From assembly GCF_003261175.1 (NCBI RefSeq), contig NZ_QLNP01000094.1:1-64000 (forward strand): a DNA stretch of 64,000 bases. The letters run 5' to 3'. Made by a program: the position numbers and the translations under genes. This DNA comes from Arthrobacter globiformis (GTDB lineage Bacteria > Actinomycetota > Actinomycetes > Actinomycetales > Micrococcaceae). Of this stretch, positions 33,606 through 41,774 are shown in pieces. The notes beneath the pieces were generated by a model. It saw only the letters and a program-made list of their open reading frames with translations, did not search any database and had not been told where the DNA came from. Numbering within the stretch: the first letter of the stretch is position 1; each line of letters opens with the position of its first letter.

Positions 33606-33638
33606 CGAAGGCCTCCGGCAATCCGCCGGAGGCCTTCG
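33606..33638. terminator. Two-way terminator between clgR and the MarR gene
   Basis: CGAAGGCCTCCGGC and GCCGGAGGCCTTCG form a perfect 14-bp stem with loop AATCC between convergent genes. There is no U-run on the plus side, as is usual for actinobacterial terminators. Confidence 0.8.
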
Positions 33639-33663
33639 TCATGCCTTGAAATCAAGCCCTAAT

Positions 33664-34170
33664 CTAGACGTCGTCCCGGGGGAATCCGTCACGTTCGTAC
33701 GTGGCGTTGAGCTTGGCCATGTAGGTGGCCAGTGCGTCGAGGTCCTCCACCGGCCATTCGCCCAGGCGCTCACGGAACACCTGCCGCCGGGCATCCTGCA
33801 CCTGGTGCATCTTCTCTTCGCCTTCGGCTGTGAGCCGGATCGTTTGCGCCCTGCCGTCCAGCGGGTCGGCTTCCTTGAGCACCAGGCCGATGCTTTCAAG
33901 GAATGCGATTTGCCTGCTGACGGACGGCTTGCCGACGCCGATGCTGGATGCAAGTTCGGTGAGGCGGATGGGGCCGCTCTTGCGGATCACGCTAAGCAGT
34001 CCATAGGCGGCCGGCTCCATGTCCGGGTGGACCTCGCGCGACAGTTGCTGGGAAATGGACCGGGCCCGTCGCCAGAAAAGACTGATCTGGTGCTCCACAT
34101 TGGTCAGTGCCCTATCAAGCGTGTCCTCGAAGGGGGCAGTGGTTCCGGGGGCTTCAGCGGGATTGCTCAT
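33664..34170 (-). CDS. MarR-family transcriptional regulator
   Basis: 168 residues. Winged helix-turn-helix with DMEPAAYGLLSVIRKSGPIRLTELASSIGVGKPSVSRQIAFLESIGLV (core LTELASSIGVGKPSVSRQIAFLE) and the wing DPLDGRAQTIRLTAEG, which has the DxR-like motif of MarR proteins. Helices at both ends form the dimer interface. It probably represses itself or a nearby gene in response to a small aromatic ligand, but no obvious transporter target adjoins it; the DUF3046-recA region is divergent. The ATG is fixed by a TAGAAT box 7 nt upstream. Confidence 0.9.
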   Translation of the reverse strand: MSNPAEAPGTTAPFEDTLDRALTNVEHQISLFWRRARSISQQLSREVHPDMEPAAYGLLSVIRKSGPIRLTELASSIGVGKPSVSRQIAFLESIGLVLKEADPLDGRAQTIRLTAEGEEKMHQVQDARRQVFRERLGEWPVEDLDALATYMAKLNATYERDGFPRDDV

Positions 34171-34177
34171 GGCAACC

Positions 34178-34183
34178 ATTCTA
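34178..34183 (-). promoter_or_regulatory. -10 box TAGAAT of the leaderless MarR-family gene
   Basis: On the minus strand TAGAAT ends 7 nt before the chosen ATG and overlaps an upstream in-frame ATG, rejecting it. The start of the divergent DUF3046 gene is only about 40 bp away, so a MarR-type repressor bound here could affect both. Confidence 0.55.
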
Positions 34184-34212
34184 GAGTCAGGGTCCGTGAG
34201 AGACTGTATTGG

Positions 34213-34452
34213 GTGAGGATTAGTGATTTCTGGCGGCTGATGGACGACGAATTCGGGGCCGGCTACTCGCGCGTGCTGGGCGGCTCCCTCGTCCTTGCCG
34301 GGGTCGGCGGCCGGACAGCCGACCAGGCCCTCGCCGCGGGCGTCAGTCCCCGCGACATCTGGCTGGCGGTGTGCGACGTGCAGGACGTCCCGGAGGAGCG
34401 CCGCCTCGGCCGCGATATCAAGCCGCGACAGCACGGGCCAGACCTGGTCTGA
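34213..34452 (+). CDS. DUF3046 domain-containing protein
   Basis: 79 residues. MRISDFWRLMDDEFGAGYSRVL and the C-terminal DIWLAVCDVQDVPEERRLGRD are typical of DUF3046, a small actinobacterial protein almost always encoded next to recA. No catalytic motif is visible and its function is unknown; the conserved position suggests a link to recombination or the SOS response (inference). GTG start; no ribosome binding site is obvious. It is divergent from the MarR gene and about 210 nt upstream of recA. Confidence 0.85.
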   Translation: MRISDFWRLMDDEFGAGYSRVLGGSLVLAGVGGRTADQALAAGVSPRDIWLAVCDVQDVPEERRLGRDIKPRQHGPDLV

Positions 34453-34502
34453 GAAGATCCCGACCCGGCCTGGGAACCTGCTGACACGCCGACAGATTGT
34501 TC

Positions 34503-34530
34503 GAATATCTGTTCGGGTGCGACTATGCTT
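34503..34530 (+). promoter_or_regulatory. recA SOS box and promoter
   Basis: CGAAT-ATCT-GTTCG (34503-34516) matches the actinobacterial LexA box CGAAC-N4-GTTCG with one change. TATGCT (34525-34530) is a plausible -10 just downstream, so LexA binding would cover the -35 and spacer. The recA leader would then be about 125 nt. Confidence 0.85.
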
Positions 34531-34661
34531 TTTGCCAGCGGGTTATCCACATACGTGCGCCTGCCCGGCAAGAATGTCAGCGGGTGGCGCTAGCGTCGGT
34601 GATGACAGACAAAGGGCCGCAGAGGCCCCTCCAAAGCGAGAAAGCATTAGAGGTGTGAACC

Positions 34662-35714
34662 ATGGCGGCAGCCCCGGATCGTGAAAAAGCGCTTGAAGCA
34701 GCGCTCGCGCAGATTGACAAGCAGTTCGGCAAGGGATCGATCATGCGGCTGGGCGACGAAACACGCGCCCCCATCGAGATCATCCCCACCGGCTCCATCG
34801 CGCTGGACGTCGCACTGGGAATCGGAGGTCTCCCGCGGGGGCGCGTCGTTGAGATCTATGGTCCGGAATCGTCAGGTAAGACCACCGTAGCCCTCCACGC
34901 CGTGGCCAACGCCCAGCGTGCCGGCGGCATCGCCGCCTTCATCGACGCCGAACACGCCCTCGACCCCGAGTACGCCGCCAAGCTCGGCGTGGACACGGAC
35001 GCCCTGCTGGTCTCCCAGCCGGACACCGGTGAGCAGGCCCTCGAAATCATGGACATGCTGGTGGGCTCCGGCTCACTGGACATCGTGGTCATCGACTCCG
35101 TGGCAGCGCTGGTGCCGCGCGCGGAAATTGAAGGCGACATGGGCGACAGCCACGTCGGCCTCCAGGCACGCCTCATGAGTCAGGCCCTGCGAAAGATCAC
35201 CGGCCGGCTGAGCCAGACCAAGACCACCGCCATTTTCATCAACCAGCTGCGTGAAAAGATTGGTGTGTTCTTCGGTTCCCCGGAAACCACCACCGGTGGT
35301 AAGGCGCTGAAGTTCTACGCCTCCGTGCGTATCGACGTCCGCCGCATCCAGACCCTGAAGGAAGGTGCCGATTCCGTCGGCAACCGCACCAAGGCCAAGA
35401 TCGTCAAAAACAAGATGGCTCCGCCCTTCAAGATCGCGGAATTCGACATCATCTACGGCCAGGGCATCTCCCGCGAGGGCGGCATCATAGACATGGGCGT
35501 GGAGCACGGCATCATCAAGAAGTCCGGGTCCTGGTTCACCTACGACGGCGACCAGCTCGGCCAGGGCATGGAGAACTCGCGCCGCTTCCTGCGTGACAAC
35601 CCGGAACTTGCCGCGGAACTGGAACGGCTCATCAAGGAAAAGCTGGGCGTGGGAGTCAAGCCCGCGGCCGATGCCGAAGCTTCACCGAAGCTGAAGGCCG
35701 TTGACGGCTTCTAG
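34662..35714 (+). CDS. recA: Recombinase RecA
   Basis: 350 residues. ATP-dependent strand-exchange protein and co-protease for LexA self-cleavage. Walker A is GPESSGKTT near residues 67-74; [16 protein letters not shown] and [21 protein letters not shown] (core [11 protein letters not shown]) form Walker B and loop L1, and [21 protein letters not shown], with loop L2 after it, is present (core [12 protein letters not shown]). The C-terminus is acidic. ATG follows a weak AGAGGTG. An SOS box lies upstream. recX overlaps its last 14 nt. No intein is present, unlike some mycobacterial RecA proteins. Confidence 0.98.
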   Translation: MAAAPDREKALEAALAQIDKQFGKGSIMRLGDETRAPIEIIPTGSIALDVALGIGGLPRGRVVEIYGPESSGKTTVALHAVANAQRAGGIAAFIDAEHALDPEYAAKLGVDTDALLVSQPDTGEQALEIMDMLVGSGSLDIVVIDSVAALVPRAEIEGDMGDSHVGLQARLMSQALRKITGRLSQTKTTAIFINQLREKIGVFFGSPETTTGGKALKFYASVRIDVRRIQTLKEGADSVGNRTKAKIVKNKMAPPFKIAEFDIIYGQGISREGGIIDMGVEHGIIKKSGSWFTYDGDQLGQGMENSRRFLRDNPELAAELERLIKEKLGVGVKPAADAEASPKLKAVDGF

Positions 35715-36330
35715 CAGGCGCCGGTCCTCTTCGGCCTTCGCCAAGGCCGGAGGGGACCGCGAAGCAGGGCCCGGCCCGGAACCCGATGAGGACCGGGACG
35801 CAGATCCGGCATCGGTGGCGCGCGCCATCGTGCTGCGCCAGCTGACCGCATCGCCCAAGAGCCGGCTGCAGCTTGAACGCAAGCTGGCCGAGCGCAACGT
35901 GCCGGAGGACATCGCCGCGGCTGTGCTGGACCGCTTTGAAGAGGTCCGGCTCGTTGACGACGCCGAATTCGCGGACATGTGGGTGCGGAGCAGGTCGCAA
36001 TCGCGCAGGCTGGCCAGGGGGGCCCTGCGCCGGGAGCTCGCGGACAAGGGCATTGACCCTGACACGGCGGCCTCGGCTCTGGAGCAGGTCAGCGACGAAG
36101 ATGAGGAAGCCGCTGCCCGCCACCTCGTGGAGCGCAAGCTTCGGCCGGGAACGGACCTGACTGACCGGGCGGAACGCGACAAGACCACGCGGCGGCTCGC
36201 GTCCATGCTCGCCCGCAAGGGGTACCAGCCCTCGCAGGCTTTCCGGATCGTGGGGGAGGTCCTGGACGCTGCAGCCGGCGGCGCCGCGTCCCGCGAGGAC
36301 ACCTACGCGGCCGCCGAGTCCTGGGAATGA
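35701..36330 (+). CDS. recX: Regulatory protein RecX
   Basis: 209 residues. Inhibits or modulates RecA filaments. Three-helix RecX repeats are visible: [25 protein letters not shown] (core [15 protein letters not shown]), [29 protein letters not shown], and a third with LVERKLRPG and [21 protein letters not shown]. The N-terminal 35 residues are a charged extension. A TTG start overlapping recA by 14 nt gives coupling; this keeps RecX below RecA levels, as is known in other bacteria. A later start inside the gene is possible. Confidence 0.93.
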   Translation: MTASSRRRSSSAFAKAGGDREAGPGPEPDEDRDADPASVARAIVLRQLTASPKSRLQLERKLAERNVPEDIAAAVLDRFEEVRLVDDAEFADMWVRSRSQSRRLARGALRRELADKGIDPDTAASALEQVSDEDEEAAARHLVERKLRPGTDLTDRAERDKTTRRLASMLARKGYQPSQAFRIVGEVLDAAAGGAASREDTYAAAESWE

Positions 36331-36373
36331 TCGAACGCCGGGAGTGAACGCGGCCGGTACTCTTGGCAGCCGG

Positions 36374-36379
36374 TACCCT
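36374..36379 (+). promoter_or_regulatory. -10 box TACCCT of leaderless miaB
   Basis: TACCCT ends 6 nt before the GTG start of miaB. Confidence 0.5.
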
Positions 36380-36385
36380 TAATGG

Positions 36386-37933
36386 GTGAGTCTGACCTAC
36401 CCTTCCCCCGCACCGGGCACCGAAAACGCAACCGGCGGCGCCGTTGTGCCCCGCACCTACCAGGTGCGCACCTTCGGCTGCCAAATGAACGTTCACGACT
36501 CCGAGCGCATGGCGGGCATGCTGGAGGCTGCCGGCTATGTACCGGCAAACGGCGCCCAAGCCGACGTCGTCGTCTTCAATACCTGCGCGGTACGGGAAAA
36601 CGCGGACAACAAGCTCTACGGCAACTTGGGTCAGCTGGCGCCGATCAAGGCAGCCAACCCGGGGATGCAGATCGCCGTAGGCGGCTGCCTCGCCCAGAAG
36701 GACCGCGAAACCATCCTGAAGAAGGCGCCCTGGGTCGACGCCGTCTTCGGCACGCACAATGTCGGCGCCTTGCCTGCCCTCCTGGACCGGGCGCGCCACA
36801 ACAACGAGGCGCAGCTGGAAATCCTTGAGTCGCTGGACGTCTTCCCGTCCACGCTGCCCACCAAGCGCGACTCTGTCTATTCGGGTTGGGTGTCCATTTC
36901 GGTCGGCTGCAACAACACCTGCACCTTCTGCATCGTCCCTGCCTTGCGCGGTAAGGAAAAGGACCGCCGGCCGGGGGAGATCCTTGCCGAGGTCCAGGCC
37001 CTGGTGGACGACGGCGCCATCGAAGTGACGCTCCTCGGCCAGAACGTAAACTCCTACGGGGTGGAGTTCGGCGACCGCCAGGCCTTCTCCAAGCTGCTGC
37101 GCGCCTGTGGCGAGATCCCGGGCCTCGAACGCGTGCGCTTCACGAGCCCCCACCCGGCTGCGTTCACCGATGACGTCATTGACGCCATGGCCGAGACGCC
37201 CAACGTCATGCCGCAGCTGCACATGCCGCTCCAGTCGGGATCGGACAAGGTCCTGCGTGACATGAAGCGTTCTTACCGGTCGGCGAAGTTCCTCGGGATC
37301 CTGGACAAGGTCCGCGCCAAGATGCCGCATGCGGCGATCTCCACGGACATCATCGTTGGTTTCCCGGGAGAGACGGAGGAGGATTTCCAGGCGACGCTGG
37401 ACGTCGTCGAAAAGTCACGCTTCGCCACGGCCTTCACCTTCCAGTACTCCAAGCGGCCCGGCACGCCAGCCGCGGATCTGCCGGATCAGCTGCCCAAGGC
37501 GGTGGTGCAGGAACGCTTCGAGCGCCTCACCGCGCTCCAGGACCGCATTGCCGCGGAAGAGAACGCCAAGCAGCTGGGACGCCGCGTCGAGGTCATGGTC
37601 ACCGCCCAGTCCGGCCGCAAGTCCGAGGAAACGCACCGCCTCTCTGGCCGTTCGCAGGACCAGCGCCTGGTCCACTTCACGGTTCCCGAGGGCGCTCCTG
37701 CCCCGCGTCCTGGAGACCTGGTAACAGTCACCATTACGGAGGCGGCCGCCTTCCACCTGGTCGCCGATCCTGCGTCCGCAGCCGACTACTCCCTGCGCCC
37801 GTCCCGTGCCGGGGATGCCTGGGACAGGGCGCAGGCCGATTCCTGCGGTGTGCCGGCCCCTGGCGCGGCGGGTGCAGCGGGCAAGACCGGCGTGTCGCTC
37901 GGCATGCCTTCGCTACCCGTGCGGAGCCGCTGA
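36386..37933 (+). CDS. miaB: tRNA-2-methylthio-N6-dimethylallyladenosine synthase MiaB
   Basis: 515 residues. Radical SAM methylthiotransferase that adds a methylthio group to i6A37 in tRNAs. The N-terminal UPF0004 domain has three cluster cysteines (in [29 protein letters not shown] and VGGCLAQKD). The radical SAM cluster is in [14 protein letters not shown]. The C-terminal TRAM domain follows ([10 protein letters not shown] to [11 protein letters not shown]). The last 60 residues are a Pro/Ala/Gly-rich extension beyond the usual length. GTG start in a leaderless context. miaA, which makes the i6A substrate, starts 4 nt after its stop. Confidence 0.96.
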   Translation: MSLTYPSPAPGTENATGGAVVPRTYQVRTFGCQMNVHDSERMAGMLEAAGYVPANGAQADVVVFNTCAVRENADNKLYGNLGQLAPIKAANPGMQIAVGGCLAQKDRETILKKAPWVDAVFGTHNVGALPALLDRARHNNEAQLEILESLDVFPSTLPTKRDSVYSGWVSISVGCNNTCTFCIVPALRGKEKDRRPGEILAEVQALVDDGAIEVTLLGQNVNSYGVEFGDRQAFSKLLRACGEIPGLERVRFTSPHPAAFTDDVIDAMAETPNVMPQLHMPLQSGSDKVLRDMKRSYRSAKFLGILDKVRAKMPHAAISTDIIVGFPGETEEDFQATLDVVEKSRFATAFTFQYSKRPGTPAADLPDQLPKAVVQERFERLTALQDRIAAEENAKQLGRRVEVMVTAQSGRKSEETHRLSGRSQDQRLVHFTVPEGAPAPRPGDLVTVTITEAAAFHLVADPASAADYSLRPSRAGDAWDRAQADSCGVPAPGAAGAAGKTGVSLGMPSLPVRSR

Positions 37934-37937
37934 CCCA

Positions 37938-38861
37938 GTGGCGGGCCAACCCCCCGTCATAGCGGTTGTCGGTCCCACCGGTTCGGGCAAGTCCGACCTC
38001 GCCGTTGATCTTGCCCTGGCCCTCGACGGCGAGGTTATCAACGCCGACGCCATGCAGTTCTACCGCGGCATGGACATCGGCACCGCCAAGGTCACCGAGG
38101 CTGAACAACGGGGCGTCCGGCATCACCTGCTGGACATTCTGGACGTGACGCAGGAAGCGTCGGTGTCCGACTTCCAGCAGCAGGCAAGGGATGCCGTCGC
38201 CGACATCCACCGCCGCGGCAAGCGCGCCATCCTGGCCGGCGGGTCGGGCCTGTATGTTCGCGCCGCCCTCGACGTGCTGGACTTCCCGGGAACTGATCCG
38301 GAAATCCGCACCCGGCTGGAACAGGAGAACGCCGAGGCAGGGACTGCGGTGCTGCTGGACCGCCTCCGGGCGGTAGATCCCGTCTCCGCAGGGCGCCTCG
38401 GCGACGCCCGCCGCATTATCCGAGCGCTGGAGGTGTTCGAACTGACGGGGCGCCCGTTCAGCTCGTTCATGCCAACCCGCGAGTACAACCAGCCAGCCCT
38501 CCAGATCGGACTGGAGGTTGACCGTGAGCAGCTGCGCGACCGGCTCGCCGCCCGCGTGCACCGGATGGTGGAGCGGGGGCTGCTGGCCGAAGTCGAACGG
38601 CTGGACGCCCAGGGCCTTCGCCGCGGCAAGACCGCACCCCGTGCACTGGGCTACGCCCAGTTCCTCAAGGTGCTCGACGGCGAAGCGAATGTAGCGCAGG
38701 CAGCCGAAGAAACCATGGTGGCCACCAGGCAGTTCGCCCGCCGGCAGCTGACGTGGTTCCGGGCCGACCCCCGCATCAGCTGGCTGGACTGGCAGGATCC
38801 TCAGCTCGCCGCCAAGGCAGCCCGGCTCTGCCGCCGAGCCAATCCGGCACCAACGCACTGA
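37938..38861 (+). CDS. miaA: tRNA dimethylallyltransferase MiaA
   Basis: 307 residues. Transfers a dimethylallyl group to N6 of A37 in tRNAs reading UNN codons, providing the MiaB substrate. The P-loop is [36 protein letters not shown] with the catalytic Asp, [21 protein letters not shown] (core HHLLDILDV) and [10 protein letters not shown] follow. The C-terminal tRNA-binding region with [13 protein letters not shown]-like sequence is present. GTG start ([12 protein letters not shown]) 4 nt after miaB; the pair form an operon continuing into a transporter gene and dapF. Confidence 0.95.
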   Translation: MAGQPPVIAVVGPTGSGKSDLAVDLALALDGEVINADAMQFYRGMDIGTAKVTEAEQRGVRHHLLDILDVTQEASVSDFQQQARDAVADIHRRGKRAILAGGSGLYVRAALDVLDFPGTDPEIRTRLEQENAEAGTAVLLDRLRAVDPVSAGRLGDARRIIRALEVFELTGRPFSSFMPTREYNQPALQIGLEVDREQLRDRLAARVHRMVERGLLAEVERLDAQGLRRGKTAPRALGYAQFLKVLDGEANVAQAAEETMVATRQFARRQLTWFRADPRISWLDWQDPQLAAKAARLCRRANPAPTH

Positions 38862-38874
38862 AAGAAAGACCCGT

Positions 38875-39846
38875 ATGACCCTCGCAGTTACCACCACGCC
38901 AAAGCACTCCTCGCGGCGATCCCTCATCGTCGCCGTCGCCTCGCTGCTGGGAGCGACGCTGTTCTGGGCCGGCAACTACGTTGTCGGAGCCGGTGCGGTG
39001 GCGAGCATCGATCCCCTCAGCCTGGTGCTGCTGCGCTGGTCCCTCGCCCTGGTTCCGCTGCTGGCCATCGCCCAACTGGTGGAGCGTCCGCGATGGCGGC
39101 AGGTGCTGGCCGCCTGGCCGTGGCTGATCGCCCTGAGCGTGTTCGGACTGCTGGGCTACAACCTGCTTTTGTACACGGCTCTCGAGCACACGGATGCGTT
39201 CAGTGCTTCCCTCATCAATGCGTTCAACCCGGCGCTCATAACCCTGGCCGCTGCCGCCTTCCTGCGCGAACGGCTGACTCGCCGGGCAGTTGGCGGTGTC
39301 CTGATCGCACTTGTCGGGGTGCTGCTTGTCCTCAGCAACGGCGACCTGGGCAAGCTGCTGCAGGCCGGGTTCGGGACGGGTGAGCTCTTCATGCTCGGAG
39401 CCATTGCGGCGTGGTCCGCCTATACGATCACCGGGCGCCTGGCTCCGCCGCTGCCCCCGATAACCGCCACGGCCATCCAGGCCGCGGTCACCATCGTTGT
39501 GCTCGCACCGGTCAGCCTCGCTGCCGGCGGTCCGGCGCTGCCGTCCACGCAGGGTGCCATCGTTTCCCTGGCCTTCATCGCGCTCTTCCCGTCAGTGCTG
39601 TCCTACCTGCTCTGGAACCGCGCCCTGACAGTCATCCCGGCCGGGAACGCCGGAGTGTTCCTTAACCTCATCACCGTCTTCACCGCCCTGTTCACCATCC
39701 TCTCCGGCCGTCCCTACACCTTCGCGCAAATAGCAGGCGGCGTGATTGTGGTCGCCGGCATCCTCCTGACCAGCACCCGCGGCCGGCGAGGCAGATCCAC
39801 AGCGTTTTTCTGGCGCCACCGGCGGACGGGTAACCTTGAACCATGA
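38875..39846 (+). CDS. EamA/DMT-superfamily transporter
   Basis: 323 residues with ten predicted membrane helices arranged as two EamA repeats. GATLFWAGNYVVGAGAV near the start resembles the first EamA unit, and IALFPSVLSYLLWNRALTVIPAGNAGVFLNLITVF (core PSVLSYLLWNRAL) the second. These are drug/metabolite exporters; the substrate is unknown, although amino acids or purines are common. ATG after AAAGAAAG, 13 nt downstream of miaA; it overlaps dapF by 4 nt, so it lies in a miaB-miaA-eamA-dapF transcription unit. Confidence 0.9.
   Translation: MTLAVTTTPKHSSRRSLIVAVASLLGATLFWAGNYVVGAGAVASIDPLSLVLLRWSLALVPLLAIAQLVERPRWRQVLAAWPWLIALSVFGLLGYNLLLYTALEHTDAFSASLINAFNPALITLAAAAFLRERLTRRAVGGVLIALVGVLLVLSNGDLGKLLQAGFGTGELFMLGAIAAWSAYTITGRLAPPLPPITATAIQAAVTIVVLAPVSLAAGGPALPSTQGAIVSLAFIALFPSVLSYLLWNRALTVIPAGNAGVFLNLITVFTALFTILSGRPYTFAQIAGGVIVVAGILLTSTRGRRGRSTAFFWRHRRTGNLEP
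39831..39836 (+). promoter_or_regulatory. Internal -10 box TAACCT for dapF
   Basis: TAACCT inside the end of the transporter gene ends 6 nt before the dapF ATG, so dapF may have its own leaderless transcript besides read-through. Confidence 0.45.
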
Positions 39847-40799
39847 ATGAAACCCTTGCCGAAACAGCCCGGCCCGCCGCCCCCACCGGGGGCTCGACAC
39901 TGAGCGGACTGCGGTTCTCCAAGGGCCACGGAACAGGCAACGACTTTGTCCTGGTCGCCGATCCCGAGGGCGTGCACGCGATCTCCGCGGAGCAGGTCGC
40001 CCAGCTGTGCGACCGCCACCGCGGCATCGGCGGCGACGGACTCATCCGCGCCGTCCCGTCCCGTCTCCTTGACGAGGGCCGGCAGATTCTTGCCGAGAAC
40101 CCCGACGCCGAGTGGTTCATGGATTACCGCAACGGTGACGGTTCCCTCTCAGAGATGTGCGGCAACGGCGTGCGCGTGTTCGTCCACTTCCTCCTGGCCG
40201 AAGGCCTGGCTCAGCTGCCGGCCGGAGGCTCACTGACCATCGGCACCCGCGGCGGCGTCAAGACCATTGTCCGCACACGTGACGGCTACGCCGTCGACAT
40301 GGGCCCCTGGGAGTTCATTTTCCCGGACGAGGCAGCGGCCCGCGCCATGGATTCTCTCGTCAGCGCCGAGGGACTCGAGGTGCCGCGGCCGGCGCTGTCC
40401 GTCAGCATGGGTAACCCCCACACGGTCGTTGCCCTGGCCGAGCTGTCCGAACTCCGGGACACCCGGCTTTTTACCGCCCCGCACGTCGACCCGGCGCCCG
40501 CCAATGGAACGAACGTCGAGTTCGTCGTCCCGGCCGAGCCGCTGGTGCACGAGGGCGTGGGCACCGTGACCATGCGGGTCCACGAGCGTGGCGTCGGCGA
40601 GACGCAGTCCTGCGGCACCGGCGCGTGCGCCGCAGCAGTGGCCATCCGTCACTGGGCCGGACAGGGCGCGCCGGACGCCTGGCAGGTGAAGGTGCCGGGC
40701 GGCGTCGTGGGCGTGAAGTTCTTCACCGTCGCCGGCGGCCGGGAGCATGTTGAGCTCAGCGGCCCGGCAACGATCGTTGCTACTGGGACGCTTTCCTGA
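39843..40799 (+). CDS. dapF: Diaminopimelate epimerase DapF
   Basis: 318 residues. Interconverts LL- and meso-diaminopimelate, the last shared step before lysine and peptidoglycan. The two active-site cysteines are in LSEMCGNGVRVFVHFL and ETQSCGTGACAAAVA, one from each pseudo-symmetric half. GNDFVLV and SMGNPHTVV are typical. The first 25 residues form a Pro/Ala-rich extension. Overlaps the transporter gene by 4 nt upstream, and its end overlaps the convergent methyltransferase by 20 nt. Confidence 0.95.
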   Translation: MNETLAETARPAAPTGGSTLSGLRFSKGHGTGNDFVLVADPEGVHAISAEQVAQLCDRHRGIGGDGLIRAVPSRLLDEGRQILAENPDAEWFMDYRNGDGSLSEMCGNGVRVFVHFLLAEGLAQLPAGGSLTIGTRGGVKTIVRTRDGYAVDMGPWEFIFPDEAAARAMDSLVSAEGLEVPRPALSVSMGNPHTVVALAELSELRDTRLFTAPHVDPAPANGTNVEFVVPAEPLVHEGVGTVTMRVHERGVGETQSCGTGACAAAVAIRHWAGQGAPDAWQVKVPGGVVGVKFFTVAGGREHVELSGPATIVATGTLS

Positions 40800-41394
40800 C
40801 CCGCAGGATCCTGAAGGATTTGGACGTGCTCTCCCGCGTCACCGTGAAGGAGTCATCCAGTACCTCCGCCATCCAGCGCTGAAGCGTATCCGAGCCCAGG
40901 TTCTTCTGCACCACCAGCCACGCCGAACCGCCCGGTGCCAGCCTGGGCAGCCAGAGCAGCAGGAGTGAGTGGAGTTCATCCTTGCCAATCCGGATCGGCG
41001 GATTGGACCAGATGGTGTCGAAGCGGATCTCCGGATCCACGTTCTCCGGCGTGCTGGCCGTGACATTGTTCAGCCCAAGCAGTCCGGCGTTCCCGTTGGT
41101 GAGCGCGATGCATCGTTCATTGACGTCCACGGCGTAGACCTGAGCGTGCGGTGCCCGCAGCGCCATGGTCAGGGCGACGGGTCCCCACCCGCAGCCGATG
41201 TCGAGCAGGTTTCCCTGCGGCGCAGGCGCGGGAACCTCGGCCAGCAGGATGGCCGTCCCCTTGTCGATCCCGTCCGGACTGAAGATGCCGGACGAGGTCT
41301 GCAGCTTCCGCGTTTCACCGGCCAGTTCCACAGTGAGGGGCTTGCGGGTAAACGGCCCCGCCGGTGATGCGCTGAAATAGTGGGCAGATTCCAT
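40780..41394 (-). CDS. Class I SAM-dependent methyltransferase (RsmC-like small domain)
   Basis: 204 residues. SAM-binding motif I is NLLDIGCGWGPVALTMAL; the target-amine motif NPPI occurs in DTIWSNPPIRIGKDELH, typical of guanine N2 or adenine N6 methyltransferases such as RsmC/RlmG. It lacks the N-terminal half of those enzymes, as do many actinobacterial members, so it may methylate rRNA at an unknown base. A TAATCT lies 8 nt before the ATG on the minus strand, suggesting a very short leader. Its 3' end overlaps dapF by 20 nt, so these convergent genes share terminal sequence. Confidence 0.9.
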   Translation of the reverse strand: MESAHYFSASPAGPFTRKPLTVELAGETRKLQTSSGIFSPDGIDKGTAILLAEVPAPAPQGNLLDIGCGWGPVALTMALRAPHAQVYAVDVNERCIALTNGNAGLLGLNNVTASTPENVDPEIRFDTIWSNPPIRIGKDELHSLLLLWLPRLAPGGSAWLVVQKNLGSDTLQRWMAEVLDDSFTVTRESTSKSFRILRVRKASQ

Positions 41395-41465
41395 AACTGG
41401 CCAGATTAGTGGGCTGCCCGCCTGATGGGAAACCGGCTGACGGGAAAGCCGGCCGGCCGTTCTGG

Positions 41466-41471
41466 TATCAT
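41466..41471 (+). promoter_or_regulatory. Extended -10 box TGGTATCAT of the hflX leader
   Basis: TATCAT preceded by TG (extended -10) ends 7 nt before an ATG, exactly the spacing used by the leaderless genes of the window. Transcription from it would start at the small ORF. Confidence 0.5.
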
Positions 41472-41478
41472 TGAAGGC

Positions 41479-41499
41479 ATGTTCCTGATTTTTGAGTAG
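41479..41499 (+). CDS. Putative leaderless six-codon leader peptide MFLIFE upstream of hflX
   Basis: ATG TTC CTG ATT TTT GAG TAG follows a TATCAT box by 7 nt, so the transcript should begin at or next to its ATG. The peptide is very hydrophobic. hflX starts about 275 nt downstream on the same strand. HflX-type ribosome-rescue GTPases are antibiotic-induced in several bacteria, and in Listeria an hflX-type gene is controlled by an attenuator with an upstream ORF. A ribosome stalled on this ORF could report translation stress. That role is inferred; the ORF is too short for a statistical coding test. Confidence 0.4.
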   Translation: MFLIFE

Positions 41500-41774
41500 C
41501 CGGTACTTCTTTTTGCCCGCGGCCTTTAGTCGCCGGCACCGGCCCATGGCTCCCCTCCAATGCGACGCAGGTATTGCCCTTTGCAGGCACAAACCTTCCG
41601 CAGGAGCGCAGCCCGAAACAGCACTCAATCAGACCGCTTTCCGCCGGCCATGCCCGCGCCTGCCGGCATTTCAGGAGACCCTCCATGACCCCTCGCAGTC
41701 AGCCCAGCGCGAATACCGCTGCCAAGGGCGGCAATCAGCACTATTCTGAAGATGCAGAACCTTCAAAGGAGACC

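Larger units (their letters stand above)
41395..41774 (+). other. 380-nt interval: hflX promoter and long leader
   Basis: The interval holds the methyltransferase promoter on the minus strand, then a TATCAT box, a six-codon ORF and about 275 nt of leader before hflX. The leader contains a GCCGGT (41499-41504) that overlaps the last base of the small ORF stop and can pair with ACCGGC (41538-41543). It also holds GCCGGC-based repeats near 41645-41670. No hairpin followed by a clear U-run was found. An in-frame ATG at 41684 could extend HflX by 30 residues but lacks the ribosome binding site of the downstream start. Confidence 0.5.
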
